From: Candidatus Limosilactobacillus intestinigallinarum | GTDB lineage: Bacteria; Bacillota; Bacilli; Lactobacillales; Lactobacillaceae | DNA: 64,000 bases | Direction: 5' to 3' | Assembly: GCA_019117285.1 (NCBI GenBank) | Contig: DXAA01000014.1 | Span: 1 to 64,000, forward strand | Shown: positions 32,304 to 42,597 of the stretch, piece by piece | Layout: each line of letters opens with the position of its first letter | Numbering within the stretch: the first letter of the stretch is position 1 | The notes under the pieces: generated by a model | The model's database searches: none | What the model saw: the letters and a program-made list of their open reading frames with translations, nothing else | Told to the model about the DNA's origin: nothing | Position numbers and translations under genes: made by a program

Positions 32304-32897
32304 CTAGTTAATCAGGGCCAACGCCTGACTCAGGTACTCCTGAGTCGTAGCGGCGTCGGTCTTAAGCAGCTGTTTCTTGATTCGTTTAATCTCGCGTTCC
32401 TTATAGCCCAGGGCCGTCAGCGCAGCGAGGGCATCCTGGAGTGCCGGGTTATCGGTCTCCACCGGCGTGTCCGGGGTAAGCAGGCTGGTACTGGTCATAC
32501 CGGCCACCTTGTCCTTCAGATCGAGGACAATCTGGGAGGCCGTCTTCTTCCCGATCCCCGGGAACTTGGTCAGGTAACCAACGTTATCGTTGGCAATCGC
32601 GTCAATCAAGCCCTGGTGGTCGGGGTTAGCTAGGATCGCTAAGGCACTCTTCGGCCCAATCCCGGAGACGTTGATCAGCTGCAGGAAGAGCTGTTTCTCG
32701 GCCCGGTCAACGAAGCCAAACAGGGTGATGGCGTCGTCACGCACCGCCTGGTAGACATAGATTCGTACCTGCTTGGCCGGATCCTCCTGGAAACGGTAGG
32801 GATTAGCCACAAATAGCTGGTAGCCAACCCCACCGACTTCCAGCACAACATATTGGGGGGTCACACTGGTAACCAGCCCCGTCAGATATTCATACAT
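32304..32897 (-). CDS. ruvA: Holliday junction DNA-binding protein RuvA
   Basis: A 197-residue RuvA. The OB domain begins MYEYLTGLV, the two helix-hairpin-helix motifs are [16 protein letters not shown] near 72 and [19 protein letters not shown] near 107, and the C-terminal RuvB-contact domain ([15 protein letters not shown]) closes the protein. Located between mutL and ruvB in a repair operon. Confidence 0.97.
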   Translation of the reverse strand: MYEYLTGLVTSVTPQYVVLEVGGVGYQLFVANPYRFQEDPAKQVRIYVYQAVRDDAITLFGFVDRAEKQLFLQLINVSGIGPKSALAILANPDHQGLIDAIANDNVGYLTKFPGIGKKTASQIVLDLKDKVAGMTSTSLLTPDTPVETDNPALQDALAALTALGYKEREIKRIKKQLLKTDAATTQEYLSQALALIN

Positions 32898-32916
32898 TGA
32901 TTCAACCTACTTTTCA

Positions 32917-34935
32917 TTAAAATTCATGATCGTCAAACTCGTCGGCAAACGGGGTATGACTGTCCTGGATCCGCTTGAACATCTTCTCCAGGTCTTGATC
33001 GTTAAAGTGAACCGTTACCGGCCGTCCGTGGGGACAGTTAAAGGGGTTCTCACACTGGGGCAGGCGACGGAGGAGGGCCTTGGCCTCGCGATCGTCGAGG
33101 TGGTGGTTAGCCTTAATCGCCCGCTTGCAGCTCATCATGATCGCCGTCTTCATCCGGAACTCGCGAACAGTAATCTTACCGTCCTTAATCAACCACTCGA
33201 TCATCTCCCGGGCGGTGTCTTCCTCCTGGCCCTCCTTGAACCAGGTCGGGTGGGAGCGCAGGATGAAGCTGTTCTGGCCAAATGATTCCAGGTTCAACCC
33301 CACCCCGGCCAGGGTGTCGAGGTGTTGGTTGATCGTCATCGCGTCGACCGTCGAATAGTTCAAGACCAGCGGTACCAGAAAGGCCTGCTGGGCGTTGCTA
33401 ACCTGGCCGATCTCCTTACGATAACGCTCATAGTTGATTCGTTCCTGGGCGGCGTGCTGGTCGACAATGTAGAGCCCGTCCCCGGCTTGGGCCAGGAGAA
33501 AGGTCCCTTGGAGCTGACCAATGTATTGAAGGTCCGGGAAGCGCTGCTTATCCTTGTCACTCTTGTCGTGAACATCGAGCTCGATATTCTGTGCAGAACG
33601 AGGCGGTTGCGGCGCTGCCGGCGTGTCCAACGGATGACCAAACGGTTGCGCCTCGGCCTCATCCTGGTAGCGGCGGTCAAAGGCCTGCATTGCCGGACTG
33701 TTCAGCTCAGCAACGTGGTGAATAACCACTGGGGCCGCCACCTGACTGTCGTCCGCATCCGCGTCGGCCGGGCCATCTTCAGGCCGGTAAGCCGCCGCCG
33801 TGCTTTGGGGAGCCGCCTCATCCGGTTGAAAATGTGGTGGCACGCTGACCTGGTAATGCCCAGCAGCCTCATTTAGGCGCTGGTCAAGGTCAGCAATGTC
33901 ATCATCACTCGGCCCGAACGCGGCGGGACTGACGTCGGGAATCAGGTTTTCACTGGCAATTCGCTGACGGATCGTCCTGGCAATCAGCTTAGTCAATTGG
34001 TCTTCCTTACTCAGGCGGACCTCCCGCTTGGCCGGGTGGACATTCACATCGACCAGGACCGGGTCCAGGTCGATGTTGACCACCGCGATTGGATAGCGGC
34101 CGACCATCAGCTTGGACTCGTAGCCCTGGATGATCGCCTTGGTTAGCTCGAAGTTACGAATGTAACGATGATTGATCGTGATTGTGATGTACTGACGCGA
34201 AGCCCGGGTTAGTTCGGGTAGTGACACGAAACCGGTAACGGCGAAGTCATAATCTTGACCGCTAATTGGCAGCATCTTCCGTCCGGCCTTGATCCCGTAG
34301 ATGGCCGCAATAACCTGCTGAAGGTTGTCGTTACCGGCTGACCGAAAGATCTCCTTACCGTTATGGGTAAAACTGAAGGCCACGGCCGGATTTGCCAGGG
34401 CCAGGCGGTTAATGATGTCCGTGATCCGGGTCAGCTCCGTCTGGGGTGACTTGAGGTACTTCAACCGGGCCGGCGTATTGAAGAAGAGGTCGGTGACCCG
34501 AACATCGGTCCCCTGGCGCGCGGCAGCGGGTTTAACTGCCAGGGTCTCACCGCCCCGGATATGGATCTGGGTACCGGCATCCTGGCCGGCTTGGGCCGTT
34601 ACCATCTCGACATCAGCCACGGAGGCGATGCTGGGCAGGGCCTCACCCCGAAAACCCATTGTCTGCACCTTAAAGAGGTCTTTACGACTGGCGATCTTAC
34701 TGGTGGCGTGCCGCTGGAAGGCTAGTCGAACGTCATCACTGGCAATTCCTTCACCATCATCGATCACCCGGATACTGTCGAGCCCCGCGTTCTCAACGAT
34801 GATATCAATCCGCTGACTGTGGGCGTCGAGGGAATTTTCGACCAGTTCCTTGACGATCGAGGCCGGGCGTTCAATCACCTCCCCGGCTGCGATCTGATCG
34901 GCTAGAACCGTGTCTAACTCATGAATCTTTCCCAC
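32917..34935 (-). CDS. mutL: DNA mismatch repair protein MutL
   Basis: A 672-residue MutL with the GHKL ATPase (IAAGEVIERPASIVKELVEN near 13, DDGEGI near 59, GFRGEALPSIASV near 94). A Pro/Ala/Asp-rich linker (about 345-460) leads to a C-terminal dimerisation domain carrying the endonuclease motif DQHAAQERINYE near 492 and NCPHGRPVTV near 637. The motif implies a nicking MutL, as in mutH-less bacteria. Start GTG 34935 is 8 nt after GAGG; the start 9 bp earlier overlaps that site. It follows mutS by 10 bp. Confidence 0.96.
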   Translation of the reverse strand: MGKIHELDTVLADQIAAGEVIERPASIVKELVENSLDAHSQRIDIIVENAGLDSIRVIDDGEGIASDDVRLAFQRHATSKIASRKDLFKVQTMGFRGEALPSIASVADVEMVTAQAGQDAGTQIHIRGGETLAVKPAAARQGTDVRVTDLFFNTPARLKYLKSPQTELTRITDIINRLALANPAVAFSFTHNGKEIFRSAGNDNLQQVIAAIYGIKAGRKMLPISGQDYDFAVTGFVSLPELTRASRQYITITINHRYIRNFELTKAIIQGYESKLMVGRYPIAVVNIDLDPVLVDVNVHPAKREVRLSKEDQLTKLIARTIRQRIASENLIPDVSPAAFGPSDDDIADLDQRLNEAAGHYQVSVPPHFQPDEAAPQSTAAAYRPEDGPADADADDSQVAAPVVIHHVAELNSPAMQAFDRRYQDEAEAQPFGHPLDTPAAPQPPRSAQNIELDVHDKSDKDKQRFPDLQYIGQLQGTFLLAQAGDGLYIVDQHAAQERINYERYRKEIGQVSNAQQAFLVPLVLNYSTVDAMTINQHLDTLAGVGLNLESFGQNSFILRSHPTWFKEGQEEDTAREMIEWLIKDGKITVREFRMKTAIMMSCKRAIKANHHLDDREAKALLRRLPQCENPFNCPHGRPVTVHFNDQDLEKMFKRIQDSHTPFADEFDDHEF

Positions 34936-34945
34936 GCTGCTCACC

Positions 34946-37612
34946 TCACTTCAGTTTTTCCTGCCATTGGTAAATCTGGTTCATTACTTCCATCGGTGTC
35001 ATCCCCATCAGGTTGAGTTCCTTGAGTTGGTGGAGGATCTTATCCTCCTTGCTCGACCGTTTCTTCTTCGGGGTCGGCGCAAACAGCTCCATCTGCCCGT
35101 TGGCATCAACTGCCGGGGTCGGCGCAGCACTGGTCGGGGCATTCGATGTTGATTGGGGCTCCTCAACCCGGTCGGCCTGTGGGGTGTGCTCATAGACCGT
35201 CGGCTGCTTGGTTGCCGGGGCGGGGGTTGGCAGTGCTGTCTGCTTGTGCTCCAACTTCTGGAGGATCTGGTCGGCCCGCTTCAGTAATGAGTCGGGCATT
35301 CCGGCCAGCTTAGCCACATGAATCCCATAGGACTTGTCCGCCGGACCGGCGCTGACCTTGTGGAGGAAAACCAGCTCACCGTTCTTCTCAGTGGCTCCGA
35401 CATGAACGTTTTTCAGCCGGGGCAGGGTGTCCTCTAAGGCGGTTAGCTCATGATAGTGGGTTGAAAAGAGGGTCTTAGCCCGGACATGTTGGTGAACATA
35501 CTCGATGATCGCCTGGGCCAGGGCCATCCCATCGTAGGTGGCGGTTCCCCGGCCAATCTCATCAAAGAGGATCAGGCTGCGGTCGGTCGCGTGAACGAGG
35601 GCGTTGTTGGCCTCCATCATCTCGACCATGAAGGTACTCTCCCCGGAGATCAGGTCGTCGGCCGCCCCAATTCGAGTGAAGATCTGGTCAAAGATCGGCA
35701 GTTCGGCCGACTTGGCTGGTACAAAGCAACCCATCTGGGCCATCACCGCCGTCAGGGCCAGCTGACGCATGTAAGTACTCTTCCCGGACATGTTAGGCCC
35801 GGTGATCAGCAAGATATCGGTCTGGTCATCCATCATGACGTCGTTGGGGACATATTCCTGGTGACCCATGAATTTCTCAACCACCGGGTGCCGGCCATCT
35901 TTGATCTTCAGGGTGTGACCGGTGTTCATCTTAGGCCGCACAAAGTGGTAGTCCTCACTGACCACCGCAAAACTCTGCAAGACGTCCAACTCGGAGAGGG
36001 CCTGGGCTAGCTGCTGCAGCCGCTTGATCTCCTTCTTGACTCGCTCCCGGATGTCGACAAAGAGATCGTATTCGAGAGCGGTCGACTTCTCCTGGGCCCC
36101 CATGATCAGGGCCTCCTTCTCCTTCAGTTCTGGCGTCGAGAAGCGTTCGGCGTTCACCAGGGTCTGCTTGCGCTCGTAACGGTCCTGGGGAATCTTACTC
36201 AGGTTGACCTTGGTGACCTCAATGTAGTAGCCGAAGACGTGGTTGTAACCAATCTTCAGGTTATTGATCCCGGTAACCTCCCGCTCGTGGGCTTGGAGGT
36301 CCGCAATCCAGCGTTTCCCATTGTTCATCGCATCCCGGTATTGGTCAAGCTGCTTGTTATAGCCCTGCTTGATCAGCCCCCCATCGGTAACGGAAATTGG
36401 CGGGTCGTCGACAATGGCAGACGCGATCAGGCTGGCCACGTCACTCAGCGGATCGAGGCGTTTCTCCAGGGATTCAAAGACCGGCGAATCAAGGGTCTCC
36501 AAGACGTACTTGATCTTAGGCACCTGGAGGAGCGAGGTCTTGAGCTGGATCAGGTCCCGGCCATTGACACTCCCGTAGGCCACCCGACCAGCGAGCCGCT
36601 CTAGGTCATACACCTTGATCAGCTCCTGCTGGAGGTTGCTACGCTCGAAGTAGTGGTCAAGGAGTTCCTGGACCTTGTCCTGGCGGGCGCTGATCTGGTC
36701 CGGATCGATCAGGGGCCGATCGAGCCAGCGTTTCAACAGCCGGCTCCCCATCGCCGTCTTCGTCTCGTCCAACAGCCAGGAAAGGGTCCCCTGCCGCTTG
36801 CCGCTGCGCATGTTGGTCATCAGCTCCAGGTTGGTCTTGGAGTAGTGGTCGATCTTCATGAAGGCACTCGGCTGGTAGGCCACCGCCCGTTGCATGTGGG
36901 CTAGGGAACGCTTCTGGGTGGTTAAGAGGTAGGACACCAGCAGAGCCACCACGTGTTGTTGGGCTGGCGACGTCAGGTCTTGGGTTAGATAACTGACCTC
37001 AGCGTTCTTGAGAATCTCCGGCTGGTGGGACTGCAGGATGTTGCGCTTGGTCAATTGGTCGGTGAGTTCGGCCGGCAGGTGGTCATCGACGACCGCCTCT
37101 TTGCTGCGGAGGTTGACCAACTCGTTGACGATCGCACTGACGCTGTCAAGGGTGGTGGTCTTCAGCTCTCCGGTTGAGAGGTCGGTGTAGGCCAGGTTGA
37201 ACTGCCCCTGCGCCGTACTGATCGCCGTCAGGTAGTTATTCTGCCGGGCCGCATCCCCGCTCAGGTCCATCTTAGTCCCCGGGGTAACCAGGCGGGTAAC
37301 TGCCCGCTTGACCATCCCCTTGGCCTTCTTAGGATCCTCCATCTGCTCACAGATGGCGACCTTGTAACCCTTGTCGATCAGGATGTCGACGTAGTTCTCC
37401 ACTGCCCGGTGAGGAACCCCACACATCGGAATCGGGTTCTTGGCGCTGTGATTACGGGTGGTCAGGGTCAACTCCAGCAGTTGGGCCCCCTTCACCGCAT
37501 CATCGTTGAAGAGCTCATAGAAGTCTCCTAAGCGGTAGAACAGGAAGGCGTCCGGATACTGGTCCTTCACCTTTTGATACTGCTCCATCATCGGTGTCAG
37601 TTTTTTCGTCAA
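34946..37612 (-). CDS. mutS: DNA mismatch repair protein MutS
   Basis: An 888-residue MutS. The mismatch-reading Phe and Glu are in [11 protein letters not shown] near residue 25. Walker [14 protein letters not shown] is near 609 and [17 protein letters not shown] near 687. Between the ATPase and the C-terminal helices lies a Pro/Thr/Ala-rich linker of about 70 residues ending in QMELF, which fits a beta-clamp-binding motif. Start TTG 37612 is chosen because GAGG is 8 nt upstream; the GTG 9 bp earlier overlaps that site. Confidence 0.96.
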   Translation of the reverse strand: MTKKLTPMMEQYQKVKDQYPDAFLFYRLGDFYELFNDDAVKGAQLLELTLTTRNHSAKNPIPMCGVPHRAVENYVDILIDKGYKVAICEQMEDPKKAKGMVKRAVTRLVTPGTKMDLSGDAARQNNYLTAISTAQGQFNLAYTDLSTGELKTTTLDSVSAIVNELVNLRSKEAVVDDHLPAELTDQLTKRNILQSHQPEILKNAEVSYLTQDLTSPAQQHVVALLVSYLLTTQKRSLAHMQRAVAYQPSAFMKIDHYSKTNLELMTNMRSGKRQGTLSWLLDETKTAMGSRLLKRWLDRPLIDPDQISARQDKVQELLDHYFERSNLQQELIKVYDLERLAGRVAYGSVNGRDLIQLKTSLLQVPKIKYVLETLDSPVFESLEKRLDPLSDVASLIASAIVDDPPISVTDGGLIKQGYNKQLDQYRDAMNNGKRWIADLQAHEREVTGINNLKIGYNHVFGYYIEVTKVNLSKIPQDRYERKQTLVNAERFSTPELKEKEALIMGAQEKSTALEYDLFVDIRERVKKEIKRLQQLAQALSELDVLQSFAVVSEDYHFVRPKMNTGHTLKIKDGRHPVVEKFMGHQEYVPNDVMMDDQTDILLITGPNMSGKSTYMRQLALTAVMAQMGCFVPAKSAELPIFDQIFTRIGAADDLISGESTFMVEMMEANNALVHATDRSLILFDEIGRGTATYDGMALAQAIIEYVHQHVRAKTLFSTHYHELTALEDTLPRLKNVHVGATEKNGELVFLHKVSAGPADKSYGIHVAKLAGMPDSLLKRADQILQKLEHKQTALPTPAPATKQPTVYEHTPQADRVEEPQSTSNAPTSAAPTPAVDANGQMELFAPTPKKKRSSKEDKILHQLKELNLMGMTPMEVMNQIYQWQEKLK

Positions 37613-37735
37613 ATGTCTCACCTCATCAAGTATTCACTAACTAATATAGTACGGTAGCTCCTTATTTTTGCGCGTTTGACACATAGTTCAATTATATTTT
37701 CTGCCCCCAAGCGGTGCAAGGGAAACAGCCCAAAC

Positions 37736-37766
37736 AAAAAAGAACTGGGGAGACTCCCCAATTCTT
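37736..37766 (-). terminator. rny terminator
   Basis: On the minus strand AAGAATTGGGGA / TCCCCAGTTCTT with TTTTTTG, immediately past the rny stop. Confidence 0.85.
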
Positions 37767-39320
37767 CTACTTGGCGTAGTCGACTGCGCGTACCTCACGG
37801 ATAACCGTCACCTTAATATGTCCCGGATACTCAAGCTGCTGTTCAATCTGCTGCTTGATATCATGGGCCAGGGTGGTGGCCGCCAAGTCCGAAATCTTCT
37901 TCGGCTTGACAATTACCCGCAGTTCACGACCAGCCTGAATTGCGTAACTATGGTCAACACCATCGTAATTATTTGCTATGCTTTCCAGCTTCTTCAGGCG
38001 CTGGATATACTGCTCAAGCGATTCGCTCCGGGCACCAGGACGAGCACCAGAGATGGCGTCCGCCGCCTGGACCAGGACCGCAATAACGGAAGTTGGCGCA
38101 ACGTCCCCATGGTGGGAGGCAATCGTGTTGATGATTACCTTATTCTCCTTGTACTTGCGCGCCAGCTCAACCCCTAATTCAACATGGGAGCCATCAACCT
38201 CATGGTCAACCGCCTTCCCAATATCGTGGAGCAGGCCGGCCCGCTTAGCCAGGGTCACGTCTTCACCCAGCTCGGCCGCCATGATGCCGGCCAACTTGGC
38301 CACCTCAATCGAGTGATCAAGGACATTTTGACCGTAGCTGGTCCGGTACTTCATCCGCCCGACCGTCTTAATCAGGTCTGGATGCATCGAATGAATCCCC
38401 AGGTCAAAGAGCGCCTGTTCACCGGTCTCCCGGAGTTGGGCATCCATTTCCTTGCGGGCTTTTTCGACCGCTTCCTCGATCCGGGCTGGATGAATTCGAC
38501 CGTCCTGAATCAATTTCTCCAGGGCAATCTTAGCGATCTCCCGCCGAACAGGGTCAAAGCCGCTCAGCACAACTGCCTCGGGAGTGTCGTCAATGATCAG
38601 GTCAATCCCGGTCAGGGTCTCCAGGGTACGAATGTTACGACCCTCACGACCGATGATTCGGCCCTTCATGTCGTCATTTGGTAAGTTAACCACCGAAACG
38701 GTTGCCTCAGAAACCACGTCAGCAGCGCTGCGTTGAATTGCTTCGACGATCAGTTTCTTGGCGTTCCGATCAGCCGTCAGCTCTGCTTCCTGTTCACTAT
38801 CCCGAATCATTACTTCACGCTCGGTCTTCAACCGATCTTTCATTTCACTCAATAATTGCTCTTTGGCATCCTCGTGGGACATCTCAGCAACCCGTTCTAG
38901 TTCTTGTTGCCGTTGTTCTACTAATGCCGTTGCCTTTTTCTGTGATTGATGAAGTTGTTCCGTTCGTTGGTCAAGCTTATGCTCACGCACGCCAACCGTG
39001 TTTTCCCGTTTCTCAAGGGCATCATCCTTGCGGTCAAGCGAGGTCTCACGCTGCAAAAGCCGGTCTTCCTGGCGCTGAACCTCATTCCGCCGCTGCTTGA
39101 GTTCTTCCTCAACGCTTTCACGGTAGCGGTGACTATCTTCCTTAGCCTCCAGGATGGCCTCCTTTTTCGCCGTTGCTGCCTTTTGCTTGGCATCCGCAAT
39201 GATCCCAGCGGCGTCTTGGTGAGCCTCCTTGATCTGCTTCTCGTAGGAAAGCTTGCGAACCACATAGCCGATAATAATCCCGACAACCATAGCAAGCGCG
39301 GCGAAAATTAATAAGTTCAT
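37767..39320 (-). CDS. rny: Ribonuclease Y
   Basis: A 517-residue membrane-anchored endoribonuclease. An N-terminal helix (residues 3-22) is followed by a long coiled coil (about 25-190, many Lys/Glu/Gln), a KH domain with [15 protein letters not shown] near 220 and an HD domain with [17 protein letters not shown] near 360. It initiates mRNA decay at the membrane. Start ATG 39320 is 7 nt after GGAGG; another ATG one codon earlier is possible. It lies downstream of recA behind recA's own terminator. Confidence 0.96.
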   Translation of the reverse strand: MNLLIFAALAMVVGIIIGYVVRKLSYEKQIKEAHQDAAGIIADAKQKAATAKKEAILEAKEDSHRYRESVEEELKQRRNEVQRQEDRLLQRETSLDRKDDALEKRENTVGVREHKLDQRTEQLHQSQKKATALVEQRQQELERVAEMSHEDAKEQLLSEMKDRLKTEREVMIRDSEQEAELTADRNAKKLIVEAIQRSAADVVSEATVSVVNLPNDDMKGRIIGREGRNIRTLETLTGIDLIIDDTPEAVVLSGFDPVRREIAKIALEKLIQDGRIHPARIEEAVEKARKEMDAQLRETGEQALFDLGIHSMHPDLIKTVGRMKYRTSYGQNVLDHSIEVAKLAGIMAAELGEDVTLAKRAGLLHDIGKAVDHEVDGSHVELGVELARKYKENKVIINTIASHHGDVAPTSVIAVLVQAADAISGARPGARSESLEQYIQRLKKLESIANNYDGVDHSYAIQAGRELRVIVKPKKISDLAATTLAHDIKQQIEQQLEYPGHIKVTVIREVRAVDYAK

Positions 39321-39453
39321 CATTTCACCTCCGCTTCAACTATTCTGTTGTTGGTTAATTAAATTAATCTCACCGTGTCATGTAAAAACATCACACAAAT
39401 TAAATTTTAAGCTTGCCCAAGATGGGTGTCAACCATTGAATGCAAGCAGCATT

Positions 39454-39485
39454 AAAAAAGAAAGGACTGGCCTTCGCCAATCCTT
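39454..39485 (-). terminator. recA terminator
   Basis: On the minus strand AAGGATTGGC / GCCAGTCCTT stem, then TCTTTTTT, 14 bp past recA. The gap from 39324 to 39453 has no other recognisable element. Confidence 0.8.
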
Positions 39486-39498
39486 GGATACCGTCAGC

Positions 39499-40572
39499 CT
39501 ATTTCTTGCTGGCTTCTTCAATTGTCTCTTGCTTCTGTCCACCGGCTTGGTCGGGGTTACCTTTGCCCTTAGCATCAGCCAACGGTGCCATCCCGTAAGC
39601 CACCCGGACCTTGTTCATCAGTTCGGCCATCTGGTCAGGGTGTTGGGCTAACCACTTCTTGGCATTCTCACGGCCCTGACCGATCCGTTCACTACCATAG
39701 GAATACCAGGCCCCACTCTTGTCGACCAGTTCCTTTTCGACGGCCATATCCAGCAGTTCCCCTGTCTTGGAGATTCCTTCACCGTACATGATGTCGACCT
39801 CGCAGCGCTTAAACGGCGGTGCCACCTTGTTCTTAACGATTTTGACCTTCGCCCGGTTACCAATGACGTCGGTGCCGTTCTTGATCTGTTCAGCCCGGCG
39901 AATCTCCATTCGAATCGTGGAGTAAAACTTCAGGGCCCGACCACCAGTCGTCGTCTCAGGATTTCCAAACATCACGCCGACCTTCTCACGGATCTGGTTG
40001 ATGAAGATGGCGATGGTCTTGGTCTTGTTGATCTCACCGGAAAGCTTCCGCAGAGCCTGTGACATCAGCCGAGCTTGCAAGCCAACGTGGGCATCTCCCA
40101 TCTCGCCCTCGATTTCGGCCCGCGGGACCAGGGCCGCGACGGAGTCAACCACAACCAAATCAACCGCACCACTTGAGATCAGGGCGTCGGCAATTTCTAG
40201 GCCCTCTTCACCGGTATCCGGCTGGGAGAGCAAGAGGTTATCAACATCAACCCCCAGGGCCTCAGCATATTGCGGATCCAGGGCGTTCTCGGCATCAATG
40301 TAGGCGGCTGTGCCACCCTGACGCTGAACCTCGGCCACGGCATGCAAGGCCACCGTCGTCTTCCCAGAACTTTCTGGGCCGTAGATTTCTACGATCCGAC
40401 CACGCGGGTAACCACCGACCCCCAGGGCCTTGTCAATCGCCAAGGAACCACTGGAAATCGTCGCGATCTTCATATCGGCAGCGTCTCCCATCCGCATGAT
40501 GGAGCCCTTACCGAAATTCTTTTCGATCTTTCTGATGGCAACATCTAGTGCTGCCTTTCGTTGATCAGCCAA
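39499..40572 (-). CDS. recA: Recombinase RecA
   Basis: A 357-residue RecA. Walker [14 protein letters not shown] is near residue 65, Walker [13 protein letters not shown] near 137, L2 loop region [17 protein letters not shown] near 195 and the acidic/Gln-rich C-terminus are all present. It mediates strand exchange and LexA cleavage. Start TTG 40572 (reading MADQRKAAL) is preferred: AGGAGG lies 9 nt upstream, whereas the in-frame ATG at 40593 would include that ribosome site. Controlled by a promoter with a nearby LexA-type box. Confidence 0.98.
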   Translation of the reverse strand: MADQRKAALDVAIRKIEKNFGKGSIMRMGDAADMKIATISSGSLAIDKALGVGGYPRGRIVEIYGPESSGKTTVALHAVAEVQRQGGTAAYIDAENALDPQYAEALGVDVDNLLLSQPDTGEEGLEIADALISSGAVDLVVVDSVAALVPRAEIEGEMGDAHVGLQARLMSQALRKLSGEINKTKTIAIFINQIREKVGVMFGNPETTTGGRALKFYSTIRMEIRRAEQIKNGTDVIGNRAKVKIVKNKVAPPFKRCEVDIMYGEGISKTGELLDMAVEKELVDKSGAWYSYGSERIGQGRENAKKWLAQHPDQMAELMNKVRVAYGMAPLADAKGKGNPDQAGGQKQETIEEASKK

Positions 40573-40611
40573 ATCAAAATTCCTCCTTTGCATCGAAATG
40601 TCCGGTAATTA

Positions 40612-40639
40612 ATGATACCAGTTTTCCACAAAAAAACAA
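40612..40639 (-). promoter_or_regulatory. recA promoter
   Basis: On the minus strand TTGTTT (40634-40639), a 16 bp spacer and TATCAT (40612-40617), 40 bp before the TTG start. Confidence 0.5.
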
Positions 40640-40647
40640 GAAAAATG

Positions 40648-40661
40648 CGAACAATGGTTCG
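40648..40661. promoter_or_regulatory. LexA (DinR) SOS box upstream of recA
   Basis: CGAACAATGGTTCG has the perfect CGAAC-N4-GTTCG half-sites of the Gram-positive LexA operator. It is 9 bp upstream of the recA -35 and abuts the cinA stop. Confidence 0.75.
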
Positions 40662-40662
40662 A

Positions 40663-41910
40663 TTATTTACTGAGGGCCTGGTAGAGCATTTGCAGCCCGG
40701 CCTGGACGCTCTGGCGACGAACGGCCTGACGACCACGGTAGGCACCGAGGTGGAGCAGCTTGGTGGTTGTCGGTCGTCCGGCAATCGCCAAGCCCACCCA
40801 GACGGTTCCTGCTGGTTGACCCTCCAGGCTATCGGGGCCAGCCACCCCGGTAAAGCCCAGACCCACGTCCACGCCGAGCTTATCCCGACTCTTCTCAGCC
40901 ATCTGGGCAGCCGTCTGGGCACTGACCACCCCATGCTCGGCAATCACCTGGTGGTCAATTCCCAGTAGCTGTTCCTTGGCCCGGGCCGCATAGGTCACCA
41001 AGCCACCGTCAAAGACGTTGGAAGCGCCGGGAACCGAGCAGATTGTGCTCTGGAACATCCCACCCGTCAGGCTCTCCGCAGCGGTCACCCGCCAACCACG
41101 GTCCCGCAACTGGTCGACCACTACCTTGGCCAGGCGACAGTCATCACCAACCCCAAAGAAGAACGGGGACTCGCGCTTGATGATGGCCGCCTGGGCCGCA
41201 TCGAGTAGCTGGTCAGCGATCGCCCGTGGTTGGTCACGAACCGTCATGCGGACCTGGATGGCATCCGGTTGAACATAAGAGGTAATCGTCACCCCGTCCA
41301 GGTTAGCAGTCACCGCCGCGATCTCATCCATCAACTGCGACTCTGGACGACCGAAGAAGTTCAGGGTCCGACTGGTGATCTGAACCTGCCGGCCCACCAG
41401 CTTGGTCAGCCGTGGCATGACCTCCTGGGTAACCATTGGGGTGAACTCACGCGGTGGCCCAGGCAAGACGATCAGCCGATGATCATCCTGTTCGTACCAG
41501 CTCCCGAGTGCCAGCCCCACCGCATTGGCCAGTGGTTGACCGCCCGCCAGGTACTTGGCCTGCTGGATGTTCTCCGGCATCATCGGCTTGTGGCGCTGGG
41601 CAAAGGTGCCCTGAATCCATCGCCAGTGGTCTTGATCAATCGTTAATCCCGTGCCCACGGCCTCCGCCACCGCCGCCAGGGTCACATCATCGGCGGTCGG
41701 TCCTAGGCCCCCGCAGACAAAGACCAGTGGTGAACGGCGCCAGGCCACCCGAATTGCTTTTACCATTAGGTCCCGGCGATCGGGAATCGCCAACTGACGG
41801 TCCGCCGTGATCCCCAGCGTTGCCAATTGACGAGCGAGGAACGGTGCGTTGGTATTCACAATCTGGCCGAGCACGATCTCGGTGCCCACCGATATAATCT
41901 CAGCATCCAT
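40663..41910 (-). CDS. cinA: Competence/damage-inducible protein CinA
   Basis: A 415-residue CinA with an N-terminal MoCF/COG1058 domain (AEIISVGTEIVLGQIVNTN, VFVCGGLGPTADDVT near 62, IVLPGPPREFTPMV near 147) and a C-terminal amidase domain (VTAAESLTGGMFQ near 276, GFTGVAGPDSLEGQPAGTVWVG near 350). The two halves are linked to pyridine nucleotide recycling (ADP-ribose pyrophosphatase and NMN deamidase). ATG 41910 follows GGGGTGG; a GTG three codons earlier is inside that site. Adjacent to recA as in streptococci and Bacillus. Confidence 0.95.
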   Translation of the reverse strand: MDAEIISVGTEIVLGQIVNTNAPFLARQLATLGITADRQLAIPDRRDLMVKAIRVAWRRSPLVFVCGGLGPTADDVTLAAVAEAVGTGLTIDQDHWRWIQGTFAQRHKPMMPENIQQAKYLAGGQPLANAVGLALGSWYEQDDHRLIVLPGPPREFTPMVTQEVMPRLTKLVGRQVQITSRTLNFFGRPESQLMDEIAAVTANLDGVTITSYVQPDAIQVRMTVRDQPRAIADQLLDAAQAAIIKRESPFFFGVGDDCRLAKVVVDQLRDRGWRVTAAESLTGGMFQSTICSVPGASNVFDGGLVTYAARAKEQLLGIDHQVIAEHGVVSAQTAAQMAEKSRDKLGVDVGLGFTGVAGPDSLEGQPAGTVWVGLAIAGRPTTTKLLHLGAYRGRQAVRRQSVQAGLQMLYQALSK

Positions 41911-41956
41911 TTTATCCACCCCTATATAGTTAATACGTAAATTATAACCTGCCGTA

Positions 41957-41989
41957 TTAAAAAAAGCTGGGAGAAGATCTCACCAGCTT
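41957..41989 (-). terminator. Terminator after pgsA
   Basis: On the minus strand AAGCTGG...CCAGCTT stem with an internal GAGATCTTCTC, then a run of T residues; it follows the pgsA stop directly. Confidence 0.75.
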
Positions 41990-41997
41990 GATTATTT

Positions 41998-42582
41998 TTA
42001 TTTAAAACCATCGGAGAAGACGCCCCGGCCCTGGATGAAGTAGTCCACCCCAGAGTAAACGGTGAAGAACAGGCAGATGTAAAGCATGATCTGCCCGAAC
42101 GGAATTCCCCAAATGGCAAAGATGACGTTGTTCAGCAAGAGGAAGATGATGGCGATGAATTGGGTCGTCGTCTTGATCTTACCCGGCATCTTGGCTGCCA
42201 GCACGATGCCACTCTGCTCAACCAGCAGAAGCCGCAACCCGGTTACCGCCAGTTCACGCCAGATAATGATCGACGTAACCCAGGCAGGAACGACCTGACT
42301 ACCGGTCAGGACAATGAAGGCCGTCATGACCAGGAGCTTGTCGGCCAGCGGGTCGGTAAATTTACCGAAGTTGGTTACCAGGTGGTCACGACGGGCGATG
42401 CGGCCATCAAGGTTATCCGTGATCGTCGCTGCGATGAACAGGATGGCGGCAATCAGCTGGGCCACCGGAATCGTGGCACCCCAGAAGGTCACACTCCCCC
42501 AAGACAGTGGTAACACCATCAACAACAGGAAAAACGGAATGATAATCAACCGCACAACGGTTAATTTATTAGGTAAGTTCAA
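41998..42582 (-). CDS. pgsA: CDP-diacylglycerol-glycerol-3-phosphate 3-phosphatidyltransferase
   Basis: A 194-residue integral membrane enzyme making phosphatidylglycerol phosphate. The CDP-alcohol phosphatidyltransferase motif D-G-x2-A-R-x8-G-x3-D-x3-D is seen as NLDGRIARRD...FGKFTDPLADK near residues 59-83. Five or six hydrophobic segments surround it. Start TTG 42582 (reading MNLPNKLTVVR) follows GGAGGAG by 6-8 nt. It is 15 bp after the rodZ-like gene. Confidence 0.95.
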   Translation of the reverse strand: MNLPNKLTVVRLIIIPFFLLLMVLPLSWGSVTFWGATIPVAQLIAAILFIAATITDNLDGRIARRDHLVTNFGKFTDPLADKLLVMTAFIVLTGSQVVPAWVTSIIIWRELAVTGLRLLLVEQSGIVLAAKMPGKIKTTTQFIAIIFLLLNNVIFAIWGIPFGQIMLYICLFFTVYSGVDYFIQGRGVFSDGFK

Positions 42583-42597
42583 AGTCTACTCCTCCAA

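Noticed and set aside
34946-37612. The repair block mutS-mutL-ruvA-ruvB-TGT homologue as a novel system
   Set aside because: mutS-mutL-ruvAB clustering is normal in Lactobacillaceae; only the TGT homologue is unusual.
40574-40593. ATG 40593 as the recA start
   Set aside because: It would make the AGGAGG ribosome site part of the coding sequence; the TTG at 40572 has the right spacing and gives the usual N-terminus.
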